DNA of 64,000 bases from Erysipelotrichaceae bacterium (GCA_017404205.1 JAFRCV010000013.1:1-64000), one strand, 5' to 3'; positions 25,190-34,082 are shown, counted from the stretch's first letter. Made by a program: numbers and translations. Notes: generated from the sequence alone by a model not told the origin.

Positions 25190-26929
25190 ATGTTTAAGCT
25201 TTTATTTAAATACACTAAAGATGGATGGAAAAGTGCGATGCTTGGACCAATTCTAGTTATACTAGAAGTTATTTTTGATTTAGGTATTCCTTATGCTATG
25301 GCATTAATAATTGATGAAGGAATTAACAATCGAGGTGGTGACATCAATTATATAGTTAAGCTTGGCCTAATAATGGTTGGCTTAGCTATTGTAGCTGGTA
25401 TTTTTGGAGCTTTATCTGGCATATCAGTAAGCGTTGCTTCATGTAGATTTACTCGCAATATTCGTAGTGCGATGCTTGAAAAGATTCAAGAATATGATTT
25501 TAAAAATATCGAAAAATTTCCTGTATCTTCGGTTGTTGTAAGAATGACATCTGATATGCGTATGTTAAGAATGGCATATACTTCTATCATAAGAACAATG
25601 ATTAGAGCGATAGTTATGCTCATTTTAACTGCGATTATGATTTTTAGATTAAATAGTGCTTTAGCTAATGTTTTTGCGGTAGCTATTCCAATTTTGGGTA
25701 CAGGTTTAATTATCATCATGATGAAAGCTCGACCACGTTTTAGGATACTAATGTCAAAATTTGATGCCATGAACGCTGGACTAAAAGAAAATATTGAAGG
25801 CATAAGAGTGGTGAAAAATTTTGTAAGAGCTGAATATGAAGAAGATAAATTTGAAAAAGTGTCTAAAGATGTTTTAAAGTCTCAAAGGTATGCTGAAAAT
25901 GTAATTATCTTAAATCAACCACTATTTGAACTTGTGATGTATGCGTGTATGATTGCTGTTGCGTGGTATGGTGGCAATTTCATAATTGCTGGTTCTTTAA
26001 CAACAGGTCAATTCATGTCCTATCTTTCATATTTAAGACAAATATTATTTTCACTATTAGGCATTTCAATTTCTTTAACACAAATTGTAAACGCAAGAGC
26101 TAGTGTTGATAGAGCGAATGAATTGCTTGATGAAAAACCATCTATTGATGATAGTTTAGCTGATAAAAATTTACTAGTTAAAGATGGTTCAATTGAATTT
26201 AATGATGTCAGTTTTAAATATTTTGATGAAGCTAAAAAAGATACCTTAACAAATATCAATTTAAAAATTCAATCAGGTGAAACAATAGGAATTCTAGGAC
26301 CGACAGGAGCAGGCAAATCAACGCTTGTTCAACTTATTCCTCGTCTTTATGATATTAAACAAGGCCAAATAAAAGTTGGCGGAAGAGATATAAAAGACTA
26401 TAGCTTATATAACTTAAGAGAAGGTGTCTCAATGGTCCTTCAAAAGAATCTATTATTTTCAGGAACGATCAAAGAAAACCTTCTTTGGGGTAATCCTTAT
26501 GCAAATGATGAAGAAATAATTGAAGCATGTAAAAAAGCTCAAGCTCATGATTTTATCATGTCTTTTCCTGATGGCTATAATACTGTTTTGGATCAAGGTG
26601 GAAATAATGTATCTGGTGGTCAAAAACAAAGACTATGTATAGCTAGAGCTCTTCTTAAAAAGCCAAAGATTTTAATATTAGATGATTCTACTAGTGCATG
26701 TGATACAAATACTGATAAAAAGATTCAAGAAGCATTAAAAAATAAACTTGATTCGATGACTTCTATAATCATTGCCCAAAGAGTAAGCTCAGTTAAAGAT
26801 TGTGATCACATCATTATTATGAATGATGGAAGAATTGATGATATTGGCACTCATGATGAACTATTAAATAGAAATGAAGTTTATAAAGATTTATATGAAA
26901 CACAACTTCAGGGGGTACAAAATGGCTAG
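25190..26929 (+). CDS. Heterodimeric ABC exporter subunit, degenerate-site half
   Basis: 579-aa fused membrane/ATPase half-transporter: six helices (about 15-310), then the ATPase. Walker A GPTGAGKSTLV, signature VSGGQKQR, Walker B LILDDSTSACD. The catalytic Glu after Walker B is Asp and the switch His is Gln (IIAQRVSS), the mark of the non-hydrolysing site in heterodimeric exporters such as TM287/288 or BmrCD. It overlaps its partner by 8 nt. The substrate (drug, lipid or peptide) cannot be told from sequence. Confidence 0.92.
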   Translation: MFKLLFKYTKDGWKSAMLGPILVILEVIFDLGIPYAMALIIDEGINNRGGDINYIVKLGLIMVGLAIVAGIFGALSGISVSVASCRFTRNIRSAMLEKIQEYDFKNIEKFPVSSVVVRMTSDMRMLRMAYTSIIRTMIRAIVMLILTAIMIFRLNSALANVFAVAIPILGTGLIIIMMKARPRFRILMSKFDAMNAGLKENIEGIRVVKNFVRAEYEEDKFEKVSKDVLKSQRYAENVIILNQPLFELVMYACMIAVAWYGGNFIIAGSLTTGQFMSYLSYLRQILFSLLGISISLTQIVNARASVDRANELLDEKPSIDDSLADKNLLVKDGSIEFNDVSFKYFDEAKKDTLTNINLKIQSGETIGILGPTGAGKSTLVQLIPRLYDIKQGQIKVGGRDIKDYSLYNLREGVSMVLQKNLLFSGTIKENLLWGNPYANDEEIIEACKKAQAHDFIMSFPDGYNTVLDQGGNNVSGGQKQRLCIARALLKKPKILILDDSTSACDTNTDKKIQEALKNKLDSMTSIIIAQRVSSVKDCDHIIIMNDGRIDDIGTHDELLNRNEVYKDLYETQLQGVQNG

Positions 26930-28799
26930 TTATAAGTACCACCAAATTAGAACAGCGAGAGCTAATAATGTAGGGGGAACCATAAGAAGACTTTTAGAAT
27001 ATATTGCGTTACATAATAAAGGCAAATTTATTTTAGCTTTGATATGTACTGTTCTATCTTCATTAACTGGCGTTGTCAGTTCATATTTCTTTACACCTTT
27101 AATTAATAATTATATTGTTCCTTTCATTGGTCAAAACAATGTTGATATGACAAACTTTATAAAAATGCTTAGCGCGTTATTTGGCATTTATATTGGCGGT
27201 GTAAGCGCAAGCTACATTAAACAAAAAATGATCTCTTTAGTTGCCACAGGTCTTTTAGATGATTTAAGAAGAGACTTGTTTAAAAAAATGCAAGATTATC
27301 CTGTTTCTTTCTTTGACCGAAAACCAAATGGACAAATAATGGTTTATTATACAAATGATGTTGATATGACTCGTCCAATGATTGCCGAAACAGTTCCAAC
27401 TTTAATTACAGCAGTTACAACTTTATTTGGTTGTTTTATAATGATGGCTATATTAAACTTTAAACTAATGTTGATTGTCTTTGGAGTAATGTTAATAATA
27501 ATTTTTATTACTGCCAAGGTGGCAAAAGGTTCAAATAAATATTTTGCTAAGCTACAAGTTCAAGTTTCAAATATTAATGGCTTTGTTGAAGAATATTTTA
27601 GTGGTCAAAAAGTAGTAAAAGTGTTCAATCATGAAGATAAAGTATTGGATGATTTTAAAAACTTAAATAATGAATTATATAAAAATTCTGTAAGGACAAA
27701 TATGATCGCTTCTATCATGTTTCCTGTTAATGCGAACTTATCATATTTTGCTTATGCAATAGTGGCTGTAGTTGGTGCATATTTATGCATTAATGGCGAA
27801 ATGTCTTTAGGCGTTTTAGCTTCTTTCCTTTTATATGTAAGACAATTTACGGGACCAGTATCTAATCTATCACAACAATTTAATGGCTTTATGATGTCAT
27901 TAGCTGGTGCTGAAAGAGTATTTGAATTAATGGACAAAAATGGTGAAATTAATGAAGGCAAAGTTACTCTTACAAATATCTTAGAAGACAAAGAAGAACT
28001 TATTAAAACTGATAAAAAGACTCATCGTTGGGCATGGGAAAAATCTAATGGCGAACTAGTTGAACTAAAAGGCGATGTAAGATTTAAAGATGTCAATTTC
28101 TCTTATGTTGAAAATAAACAAGTATTGAATGATATATCTTTATACGCTAAACCAGGACAAAAAATTGCGCTTGTTGGTAGTACTGGAGCTGGTAAAACAA
28201 CAATTACTAATCTATTAAATAGATTCTATGATGTTCAAGAAGGTCAGATAACATATGATGGAATAGATATTAAGAATATCAAAAAACAAGATTTAAGAAA
28301 ATCAATTGGAATGGTTCTTCAAGATACCAATTTATTCTCAGGAACAGTAATGGACAACATTCGTTATGGCAGACTTGATGCTAGTGATGAAGAATGCATC
28401 AAAGCTGCTAAATTGTGCAATGCAGATTCATTTATCACAAGACTTCCTCAAGGTTATCAAACTATGTTAAGCGCAAATGGTTCTAATTTATCACAAGGGC
28501 AAAGACAATTATTAAATATCGCAAGATGTGCTGTAGCTGATCCACCAGTTATGGTTCTTGATGAAGCAACTTCATCTATTGACACATATACTGAAAAATT
28601 AATTGAAAAAGGACTTGATGAACTGATGAAGGGAAGAACTACCTTTGTTATAGCGCATCGTCTTTCAACTGTTAGAAACGCAAACGCAATATTGGTCATA
28701 GAACATGGTCAAATAATGGAAAGAGGAACGCATGAAGATTTATTAAATCTTAAAGGACGTTATTATCAATTATATACAGGCAAAGTGGAATTAGATTAG
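26922..28799 (+). CDS. Heterodimeric ABC exporter subunit, catalytic half
   Basis: 625-aa partner. An N-terminal cytoplasmic elbow helix, six membrane helices (about 35-330), a linker insert after the membrane domain (about 345-390, charged, with THRWAWEKSNGE), then the ATPase: Walker A GSTGAGKTT, signature LSQGQRQL, Walker B VMVLDEATSSID with intact Glu, switch IAHRLST. This half carries the consensus catalytic residues that its partner lacks. The ATG at 26922 follows AGGGGGT; an upstream in-frame ATG inside the first gene is rejected. Confidence 0.93.
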   Translation: MASYKYHQIRTARANNVGGTIRRLLEYIALHNKGKFILALICTVLSSLTGVVSSYFFTPLINNYIVPFIGQNNVDMTNFIKMLSALFGIYIGGVSASYIKQKMISLVATGLLDDLRRDLFKKMQDYPVSFFDRKPNGQIMVYYTNDVDMTRPMIAETVPTLITAVTTLFGCFIMMAILNFKLMLIVFGVMLIIIFITAKVAKGSNKYFAKLQVQVSNINGFVEEYFSGQKVVKVFNHEDKVLDDFKNLNNELYKNSVRTNMIASIMFPVNANLSYFAYAIVAVVGAYLCINGEMSLGVLASFLLYVRQFTGPVSNLSQQFNGFMMSLAGAERVFELMDKNGEINEGKVTLTNILEDKEELIKTDKKTHRWAWEKSNGELVELKGDVRFKDVNFSYVENKQVLNDISLYAKPGQKIALVGSTGAGKTTITNLLNRFYDVQEGQITYDGIDIKNIKKQDLRKSIGMVLQDTNLFSGTVMDNIRYGRLDASDEECIKAAKLCNADSFITRLPQGYQTMLSANGSNLSQGQRQLLNIARCAVADPPVMVLDEATSSIDTYTEKLIEKGLDELMKGRTTFVIAHRLSTVRNANAILVIEHGQIMERGTHEDLLNLKGRYYQLYTGKVELD

Positions 28800-28802
28800 G
28801 AG

Positions 28803-28808
28803 TATAAT
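28803..28808 (+). promoter_or_regulatory. -10 box before the AI-2E-family gene
   Basis: TATAAT followed by 6 nt and the ATG at 28815. AGGAG at 28798-28802 lies 12 nt before the ATG, too far for a good ribosome site and directly abutting the -10 box. Read-through from the ABC operon remains possible. Confidence 0.5.
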
Positions 28809-28814
28809 TTAATT

Positions 28815-29951
28815 ATGAACAAAATATTTAAGGATCCAGAATCGAAAAAGAAGATTCAAATTTTAACACTATCAGGCATTTTTGTTGCTACATTTATTAT
28901 GTTGGTTTTCAACTTTAATAATGTTGCCTCATTTTTATCAAATTTATTTACTGCTTTATTCTCTTTTGTTTGGGGTATATTATTTGCTCTTATAATGTAT
29001 CCAATTGCATGTAAATTAGAAAAAGTATTACCAGAAAAATGGAAGTTCAAAACAAAGAGATTTGTTAGTTCTTTATTATCTACATTGTTACTAATTGTTG
29101 TAATCGTGGTATCAGTTGTTGTTATCATTCCAAGCTTGGCTACAAGTATTACATCTTTGTCTAATACTGTTAAAGCGATTTCTAGCAATCCAAGTGTTTG
29201 GATTAATTCTATTCAAAATACATTGCATTTATCAGATGATATTGTGAGAATGATTTATTCTTATTCAAACCAAATATTACAGACTGTTTTAAATGCGTTA
29301 CAGAATATTATTCCAAATATTTTATCGGCTACAATTGCTACTGCGAGTGCTTTAATTAAAATCATTATTGGTTTCATTGTTTGTTTATATATATTAAATG
29401 ATCGACAAAAATTAGCTATTACATTCAGTAAAGTTGCATCAGCATATTTAAATGAAAGCCAATACAATAGAGGCAAAAAAATTGGTCATTTATTACTTGA
29501 AAAATTTACTGGTTTTTTTGGTGGCAAATTATTAGATTCTTTAATTGTAGGTATTATTTGTTTTGTAGCTATGTTATTTATTAATTCTCAATATGCTGCA
29601 TTAATTGCCATTGTTGTTGGAATTACAAATATTGTGCCTTTCTTTGGACCATTTATTGGTGCCATACCTTGCGCATTAATATTATTATTTGTCGATCCAT
29701 TAGATAGTTTAATATTTATTATAATGATTCTTATCCTTCAACAAATTGATGGAAATATAATTGGCCCAAGAATTATTGGTGATTCTGTTGGACTAAGCTC
29801 TTTATGGATAATGTTTGCTATTATCCTTGGTGGTGCATATTTTGGTTTCTTTGGAATGTTGCTTGGTGTGCCTGTTTTCTCGGCAATCTATTATATATTT
29901 AAAGAAATAGTTGATGAAAGGTTAGAAGAAAAAAATGAAGAAGCTGAATAG
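28815..29951 (+). CDS. AI-2E-family / PerM-type membrane protein (YtvI-like)
   Basis: 378 aa, about eight helices. Recognised from the membrane-embedded C-terminal half: GKLLDSLIVGIICFVAMLF, ITNIVPFFGPFIGAIPCALILL and QQIDGNIIGPRIIGDSVGLSSLWIMFAII, the signature of the UPF0118/AI-2E transporter family. Members include Na+/H+ antiporters and quorum-signal exporters, so the substrate is open. It ends in a charged tail (ERLEEKNEEAE) that forms the 5' arm of a bidirectional terminator. Confidence 0.9.
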   Translation: MNKIFKDPESKKKIQILTLSGIFVATFIMLVFNFNNVASFLSNLFTALFSFVWGILFALIMYPIACKLEKVLPEKWKFKTKRFVSSLLSTLLLIVVIVVSVVVIIPSLATSITSLSNTVKAISSNPSVWINSIQNTLHLSDDIVRMIYSYSNQILQTVLNALQNIIPNILSATIATASALIKIIIGFIVCLYILNDRQKLAITFSKVASAYLNESQYNRGKKIGHLLLEKFTGFFGGKLLDSLIVGIICFVAMLFINSQYAALIAIVVGITNIVPFFGPFIGAIPCALILLFVDPLDSLIFIIMILILQQIDGNIIGPRIIGDSVGLSSLWIMFAIILGGAYFGFFGMLLGVPVFSAIYYIFKEIVDERLEEKNEEAE

Positions 29952-29963
29952 CTTCTTCATTTT
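29932..29963. terminator. Bidirectional terminator
   Basis: Perfect 14-bp stem AAAATGAAGAAGCT / AGCTTCTTCATTTT (29932-29945 / 29950-29963), loop GAAT. A/T tracts on both sides let it end the AI-2E gene on plus and the NifU-like gene on minus. It overlaps the last codons of both. Confidence 0.92.
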
Positions 29964-30207
29964 ATAATTCTGGAACGTATAAACGAACATCCTTAATGCC
30001 TTCAACTTCATCCATTATCAAGGCACCGATTCCATCTGTAAGTGTTTCGCTTAATGCAGAGCAACCAATACATGCACCATAGACATTGACATAAACAATA
30101 TCATCTTCAAGCTTAACAAATTCTACATCTCCTCCATCAGACTGAATGTAAGGACGAACTTTTTCTATCGTTTTGATAATTTGTTTCTCTTTCTCTGTAT
30201 TTTCCAT
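29962..30207 (-). CDS. NifU C-terminal domain (Nfu-type) Fe-S scaffold
   Basis: 81-aa stand-alone Nfu domain: IEKVRPYIQSDGGDVEFVKLED then GACIGCSALSETLTDGIGALI. The CxxC (CIGC) binds a [4Fe-4S] cluster across a dimer for transfer to apo-proteins. The ATG at 30207 is chosen because TATAAT on the minus strand lies 7 nt upstream (leaderless); a GTG two codons earlier is the alternative. Suf genes are not in this window. Confidence 0.9.
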   Translation of the reverse strand: MENTEKEKQIIKTIEKVRPYIQSDGGDVEFVKLEDDIVYVNVYGACIGCSALSETLTDGIGALIMDEVEGIKDVRLYVPEL

Positions 30208-30214
30208 CCTCACA

Positions 30215-30265
30215 ATTATACAACAATATTTTCTTTATGTGGGCAAAACGACTTTGCGTTATAAT
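30215..30265. promoter_or_regulatory. Divergent leaderless promoters, nfu (-) and S1-pgi (+)
   Basis: Minus-strand TATAAT (complement of 30215-30220) lies 7 nt before the nfu ATG. Plus-strand TATAAT (30260-30265) lies 6 nt before the ATG at 30272. No Shine-Dalgarno precedes either start. Confidence 0.65.
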
Positions 30266-30271
30266 TGTCTT

Positions 30272-31930
30272 ATGAGCGTTATAAATGATTATAAAGTTGG
30301 TATGACTGTATATGGAAAAATATCTGGCATAAAGCCTTATGGAGCTTTTGTGTCTTTTGAAGATGGTGTCAATGGTTTAATTCATATATCAGAGATTTCA
30401 AACGGCTTTGTTAGAAATATTTCTAATTATGTACAAATAGGCGACTATTGTATGCTTAAAGTCATCGATGTTGATACACAAACTAAACAACTTCGTCTAT
30501 CTTTTAAAGCTCTTGAACAAAATACCAGAAAATATCAAAAGCGTGTTAAATTTGAAGGCATGCCAGACAATGTTAAAGGTTTTGGCTCAATAAGTGATAA
30601 ACTTGACGATTGGATTAAAGACTTCAATAAAAATGAAAAAAAGAATGGAGAGAATATGTTAAAACTTGATTTAAATTATGCAAAACTTGATAAAGATATT
30701 TTTTCTTATCAAGAAAAAGTTAACGAAGCACATAAGTGGTTACACGAAAAAAGTGGTAAAGGAAGCGATTATGTAGGTTGGGTAGAATGGCCAAATAATT
30801 ATGACAAAGAAGAATTTGATCGTATATTATCACTTAGTGAAAAATTAAAAGGAAAATATGATGTTTTATTAGTTTGTGGAATTGGTGGATCATATTTAGG
30901 AGCTAGAGCAGCATTAGAAATGATTAGAGGCTTATATCCTGAAAAGGGACCAGAAGTTATTTTTGTTGGCAACACATTCTCAAATACTTATATTTCACAA
31001 GTATTAAAACATATTGAAGGAAAAGATGTTGTATTAAATGTCATTTCTAAATCTGGAACAACAACGGAAACAGCTTTAGCATTTAGAATCTTTAAACAAT
31101 ATATTGAAAAACGTTATGGAAAAGAAGAAGCCAGAGAAAGAATAATTGCAACTACTGATAAAAATAAAGGCACATTAAAAGCTTTAGCTGATAAAGAAGG
31201 CTATGAAGAATTTGTTGTTCCTGATGATATTGGCGGAAGATATTCAGTATTTACGGCTGTTGGTTTATTGCCTTTAGCTTTAGCTGGCGTTGATATTAAA
31301 GAATTGATGGAAGGCTCAAAATTAGCCTACAATGATTTAGCTACTAGTAAACTTGAAGATAATGCAGCTTATCGCTATGCTGTAGCAAGAAGAATATTAA
31401 ATGATCAAGGATATAAGAGTGAGATGTTTGTTTCATATCATTTACAACTAACAATGGTTGGCGAATGGTGGAAACAATTATTTGGTGAATCAGAAGGCAA
31501 AGATGGAAATGGATTACTACCTACTTCCGTTTGTTATTCAACTGATTTACATTCACTTGGACAATTTGTTCAAGATGGTAATAAATGTTTATATGAAACA
31601 TTATTCTTAATTGACAATATGCCAGAAGATATCATCTTCCCTAATGATGACGAAAACTTAGATGGTATGAATTATCTAAGTGGTAAAAATGTTTCTTGGG
31701 TAAATAAGATGGCGCAAGAAGGAACGCTTAGTGCACACAGTGAAGAAGGTGGTGTTCCAAATATCATTATTAATTTAAAAGACAATAGCGCAAAGGCTTT
31801 TGGCTATATGATTTATTTCTTCTTTAAGGCTTGCGGAATGACTTGCTATTTATTAGACATCAATCCATTCAATCAACCTGGCGTTGAGGTATATAAAAAG
31901 AAGATGTTTAAATTATTAGGTAAAGAATAA
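30272..31930 (+). CDS. pgi: S1 RNA-binding domain fused to glucose-6-phosphate isomerase
   Basis: One uninterrupted 552-aa frame holding two normally separate proteins. Residues 1-128 match the GSP13/YugI (CvfD) type: one S1 domain (KVGMTVYGKISGIKPYGAFV...GLIHISEIS, about 7-75) and a basic tail. Residues 129-552 form a full isomerase (fructose-6-P/glucose-6-P): CGIGGSYLGARAALE, VISKSGTTTE, DIGGRYSVFTAVGLLPL. The first ATG lies 6 nt after TATAAT. An in-frame ATG at 30656 with GGAG 5 nt upstream could also make free isomerase. No stop codon separates the two parts. yugI and pgi are near neighbours in Bacillus. Confidence 0.9.
   Translation: MSVINDYKVGMTVYGKISGIKPYGAFVSFEDGVNGLIHISEISNGFVRNISNYVQIGDYCMLKVIDVDTQTKQLRLSFKALEQNTRKYQKRVKFEGMPDNVKGFGSISDKLDDWIKDFNKNEKKNGENMLKLDLNYAKLDKDIFSYQEKVNEAHKWLHEKSGKGSDYVGWVEWPNNYDKEEFDRILSLSEKLKGKYDVLLVCGIGGSYLGARAALEMIRGLYPEKGPEVIFVGNTFSNTYISQVLKHIEGKDVVLNVISKSGTTTETALAFRIFKQYIEKRYGKEEARERIIATTDKNKGTLKALADKEGYEEFVVPDDIGGRYSVFTAVGLLPLALAGVDIKELMEGSKLAYNDLATSKLEDNAAYRYAVARRILNDQGYKSEMFVSYHLQLTMVGEWWKQLFGESEGKDGNGLLPTSVCYSTDLHSLGQFVQDGNKCLYETLFLIDNMPEDIIFPNDDENLDGMNYLSGKNVSWVNKMAQEGTLSAHSEEGGVPNIIINLKDNSAKAFGYMIYFFFKACGMTCYLLDINPFNQPGVEVYKKKMFKLLGKE
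30647..30658 (+). promoter_or_regulatory. Internal ribosome site and ATG for stand-alone isomerase
   Basis: GGAGAG at 30647-30652 precedes ATG at 30656-30658, in frame with the upstream S1 domain (128 codons). The encoded protein from here starts MLKLDLNYAKL, corresponding to the usual PGI N-terminus. Confidence 0.65.
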
Positions 31931-31934
31931 AATT

Positions 31935-31975
31935 AAAATGCTCTTAGAAATCAATAGTCTAAGAGCATTTTATTG
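31935..31975 (+). terminator. Terminator after S1-pgi
   Basis: Perfect 14-bp stem AAAATGCTCTTAGA / TCTAAGAGCATTTT (31935-31948 / 31958-31971), 9-nt loop, T-rich end. Confidence 0.9.
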
Positions 31976-32154
31976 CGAATATAAACACCAGTTTGTCTAT
32001 TTATCATTGAACTCAATAACTCATTTTCTAAAATGGGTTCTAATATTTGAATGAATTCTATAACTAATTGTGATAATCATATCTAATTAATATATTGTGA
32101 TGTTATTGTTTTCACATCTGCTACTAAAATATCTAAAAATATTTTAATATTTGT
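31976..32154. other. Intergenic spacer, no clear gene
   Basis: A/T-rich spacer between the S1-pgi terminator and the convergent minus-strand cluster. It holds a near-perfect inverted repeat AACTCATTTT-CT-AAAATGGGTT (about 32018-32039) and a weak A/T-only hairpin (32126-32145) that could end the minus-strand cluster. A stretch of about 40 open codons on the minus strand has no start and no recognised family. Confidence 0.4.
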
Positions 32155-32823
32155 TTACCAAATAAATGGAATTAAACGATATTTAATTTTCTTTTTATAT
32201 TCAATATAACCTTCAAGCTTGTTTTCAAGAAACTTTTCTTCATTAATGATTCTTACAACAATTAGAGGGATATAGAATAACATAATTATAAAAGATATTG
32301 GTGAATTAAGAATAAGTGGCATACTTAAGAATAAAAATAGAGTAGCAAAATACATCGGGTGTCTAACAATGCCATATAAACCTGTATCAATTACTTTTTG
32401 ATTTTCTTTTACCTCAATGGTTCTAGATAGATATGTGTTTTCTCTTAAAACTTCTGCGAATAATAAATATGATAATAAGAAAATAATTATTCCAATAGTC
32501 ATAACGACATTTGGAAAGCTGGTCCAACCAAAACGATAGTTCAAGCCAGCAAACACAAAAGAAGCAATAAACATAATGCCACTATATTTAATGACATCTT
32601 TTTGACTATTTTGTCTTTCTTTGGCATTTAATCTACTTTTTAATAATTCAGGATTTTTAATATACATTATTATTCCAGCAATAAACATTGGAATAAATAA
32701 TAGACACATAAACACAATTCCATTTGTCCATTTTAGGGTGCCTGCAGGTACAAATAAAAATCCCGCAACAATAATAACTCCACCAAAGAATTTAATTAAA
32801 GCTTCAATTAATAATTTTTTCAT
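32155..32823 (-). CDS. Isoprenylcysteine carboxyl methyltransferase-family membrane protein
   Basis: 222 aa, about five to six helices. The C-terminal block VIDTGLYGIVRHPMYFATLFLFLSMPL followed by INEEKFLENKLEGYIEYKKKIKYRLIPFIW is the ICMT/PEMT-like signature (RHP, EE, Y..YK). These enzymes methylate small or lipid substrates using SAM at the membrane; the substrate is unknown here. Its ATG directly follows the stop of the upstream esterase gene (TAAATG), so the two are co-translated. Confidence 0.87.
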   Translation of the reverse strand: MKKLLIEALIKFFGGVIIVAGFLFVPAGTLKWTNGIVFMCLLFIPMFIAGIIMYIKNPELLKSRLNAKERQNSQKDVIKYSGIMFIASFVFAGLNYRFGWTSFPNVVMTIGIIIFLLSYLLFAEVLRENTYLSRTIEVKENQKVIDTGLYGIVRHPMYFATLFLFLSMPLILNSPISFIIMLFYIPLIVVRIINEEKFLENKLEGYIEYKKKIKYRLIPFIW

Positions 32824-33456
32824 TTACTTGACCTCTTGATTAAGTAGCCACACAAAAGCTTTGGCTGTTCTGATATCTGCATCTTTAAAATGGTTTCCTT
32901 CATTAAATTCAAGAATAGTATTTATTTCTTTATTTAATAGAATATCATTTATTTTAATAATCTTTTCTTTGACGGTTTTCATAACTTGGTTTTTGGTTTT
33001 ATCTTCTTTATCTCCTAAACTCAAATAAACATTTTTAGTTTTAATATTATTTTTATAGACAAAATTATCAAAATCATTAAACCAAACAGAAGGTGATGCA
33101 GCAGCTACTCCTTTAAATAAATTTATATTAAACGCTGCCCATAATGAAAATAAAGCAGCTAATGAATATCCACCAATATAATAATCTTTTGATTCATCTT
33201 TTAAATATGTGATTATTTCATCTAATGTCTTCTTGCCATTACCTTTAAATTCATTATTTCCAAAAATCGCATCAGCATGCCAAGGAGATAAATCGTCATT
33301 CCAATTATCAACTTTAAAAGCGTAAAGACAAAAATCTTTATTGGTATTATTTTTTATATAAGATATTTCATTTTCAATATTTTTAAGATCATATTCATCA
33401 ACTGTTTGAACTAATATGGTCTTAGCATCATCATTTCCATATTTAATAATATTCAT
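32824..33456 (-). CDS. Putative alpha/beta-hydrolase (esterase-like)
   Basis: 210 aa. The nucleophile elbow is GGYSLAALFSLWAA (about 94-107; G-x-S-x-A), with a plausible late Asp (SLGDKED) and a His near the C-terminus (EGNHFKDADIR). The fold resembles small esterases of the IroE/Fes or YbgA-hydrolase type. Substrate unknown. A terminator lies just upstream, so its promoter must sit in the short gap before the ATG; none is convincing. Confidence 0.7.
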   Translation of the reverse strand: MNIIKYGNDDAKTILVQTVDEYDLKNIENEISYIKNNTNKDFCLYAFKVDNWNDDLSPWHADAIFGNNEFKGNGKKTLDEIITYLKDESKDYYIGGYSLAALFSLWAAFNINLFKGVAAASPSVWFNDFDNFVYKNNIKTKNVYLSLGDKEDKTKNQVMKTVKEKIIKINDILLNKEINTILEFNEGNHFKDADIRTAKAFVWLLNQEVK

Positions 33457-33460
33457 TGTT

Positions 33461-33491
33461 TAAAAAATAGTTCTTATATTAAGAACTATTT
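33461..33491 (-). terminator. Terminator after the ybjQ-like gene
   Basis: Minus-strand stem AAATAGTTCTT / AAGAACTATTT (33481-33491 and 33465-33475) with loop AATAT, followed by T residues. It includes the ybjQ stop codon and separates it from the esterase gene. Confidence 0.8.
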
Positions 33492-33797
33492 GAATTTTAC
33501 AGCTGTGCCATAGGCTATTACTTCTGCAGCACCTTGCATGATTGCTGAAGATGCATAACGAATATTGACGATTGCATCTGCTCCTAACTCTGTAGCTTCT
33601 TCTACCATTCTTTTAGTTGCTAGAGCTCTCGCCTCATTCATCATTTCGTTATAGGCTTTTAATTCGCCACCAACTAATGTTTTTAAAGATTGCATAATGT
33701 CTTTTCCAACATTTTTAGATTGAATGGTGCTTCCTTTTACTAGGCCAAGCATTTCAAGTTCTTTACCAGTAATATAATCAGTATTTACTAAGATCAT
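33486..33797 (-). CDS. YbjQ/DUF74-family heavy-metal-binding-like protein
   Basis: 103 aa, the usual family size. Typical blocks: GLVKGSTIQSKNVGKDIMQSLKTLVGGELKAYNEMMNEARALA and ATELGADAIVNIRYASSAIMQGAAEVIAYGTAVKF. The family forms pentamers of unknown function, sometimes labelled heavy-metal binding. GGAGGAG lies just before the ATG, within the end of the upstream membrane protein gene (20-nt overlap), so the pair is coupled. Confidence 0.9.
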   Translation of the reverse strand: MILVNTDYITGKELEMLGLVKGSTIQSKNVGKDIMQSLKTLVGGELKAYNEMMNEARALATKRMVEEATELGADAIVNIRYASSAIMQGAAEVIAYGTAVKFK

Positions 33798-34005
33798 CTT
33801 CTTCTCCTCCTTTAATTTCTTTAATTCTTTGAATTAAAGTATAAACCATCGCTCCTATCAAAGCGATTGGTATAATTCCAAACAAAATTTTTAAGTATAA
33901 GAATGGTATTGTATAAATAAGGAATGTAAAATAAAAAGCAACATAAACAATCATTAATAAACTGATAATTATTGGAGCAATAATTTTATTTAGATATTTT
34001 TTCAT
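33778..34005 (-). CDS. Small two-helix membrane protein
   Basis: 75 aa. Two membrane segments (IIAPIIISLLMIVYVAFYFTF; LKILFGIIPIALIGAMVYTLI) then a charged tail KEIKGGEEDDLSKY. The ATG at 34005 is preferred to an earlier one at 34047 because TATAAT lies 9 nt before it and the resulting N-terminus is a normal basic cap (MKKYLNK). A YbjQ partner downstream is common for such small membrane proteins; function unknown. Confidence 0.65.
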   Translation of the reverse strand: MKKYLNKIIAPIIISLLMIVYVAFYFTFLIYTIPFLYLKILFGIIPIALIGAMVYTLIQRIKEIKGGEEDDLSKY

Positions 34006-34014
34006 ATTACTTAT

Positions 34015-34020
34015 ATTATA
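34015..34020 (-). promoter_or_regulatory. -10 box of the small membrane protein-ybjQ unit
   Basis: TATAAT on the minus strand 9 nt before the ATG at 34005; at most a 2-nt leader. Confidence 0.5.
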
Positions 34021-34082
34021 TCGCAATATTATAGAAGGATTTTTCATATTATTTCATAATAATGATTTAGAAGGGAGAAAAG

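Noticed and set aside
30173-30271. An earlier in-frame start for S1-pgi (33 extra residues)
   Set aside because: The extra residues are not S1-like, the stretch overlaps the divergent nfu promoter and start, and TATAAT at 30260 sits just before the better ATG at 30272.
31951-32079. Open stretch of about 40 codons on the minus strand after S1-pgi
   Set aside because: It overlaps the terminator hairpin, has stops just upstream and no start, and resembles no family I know. It may be a remnant but there is too little to call.
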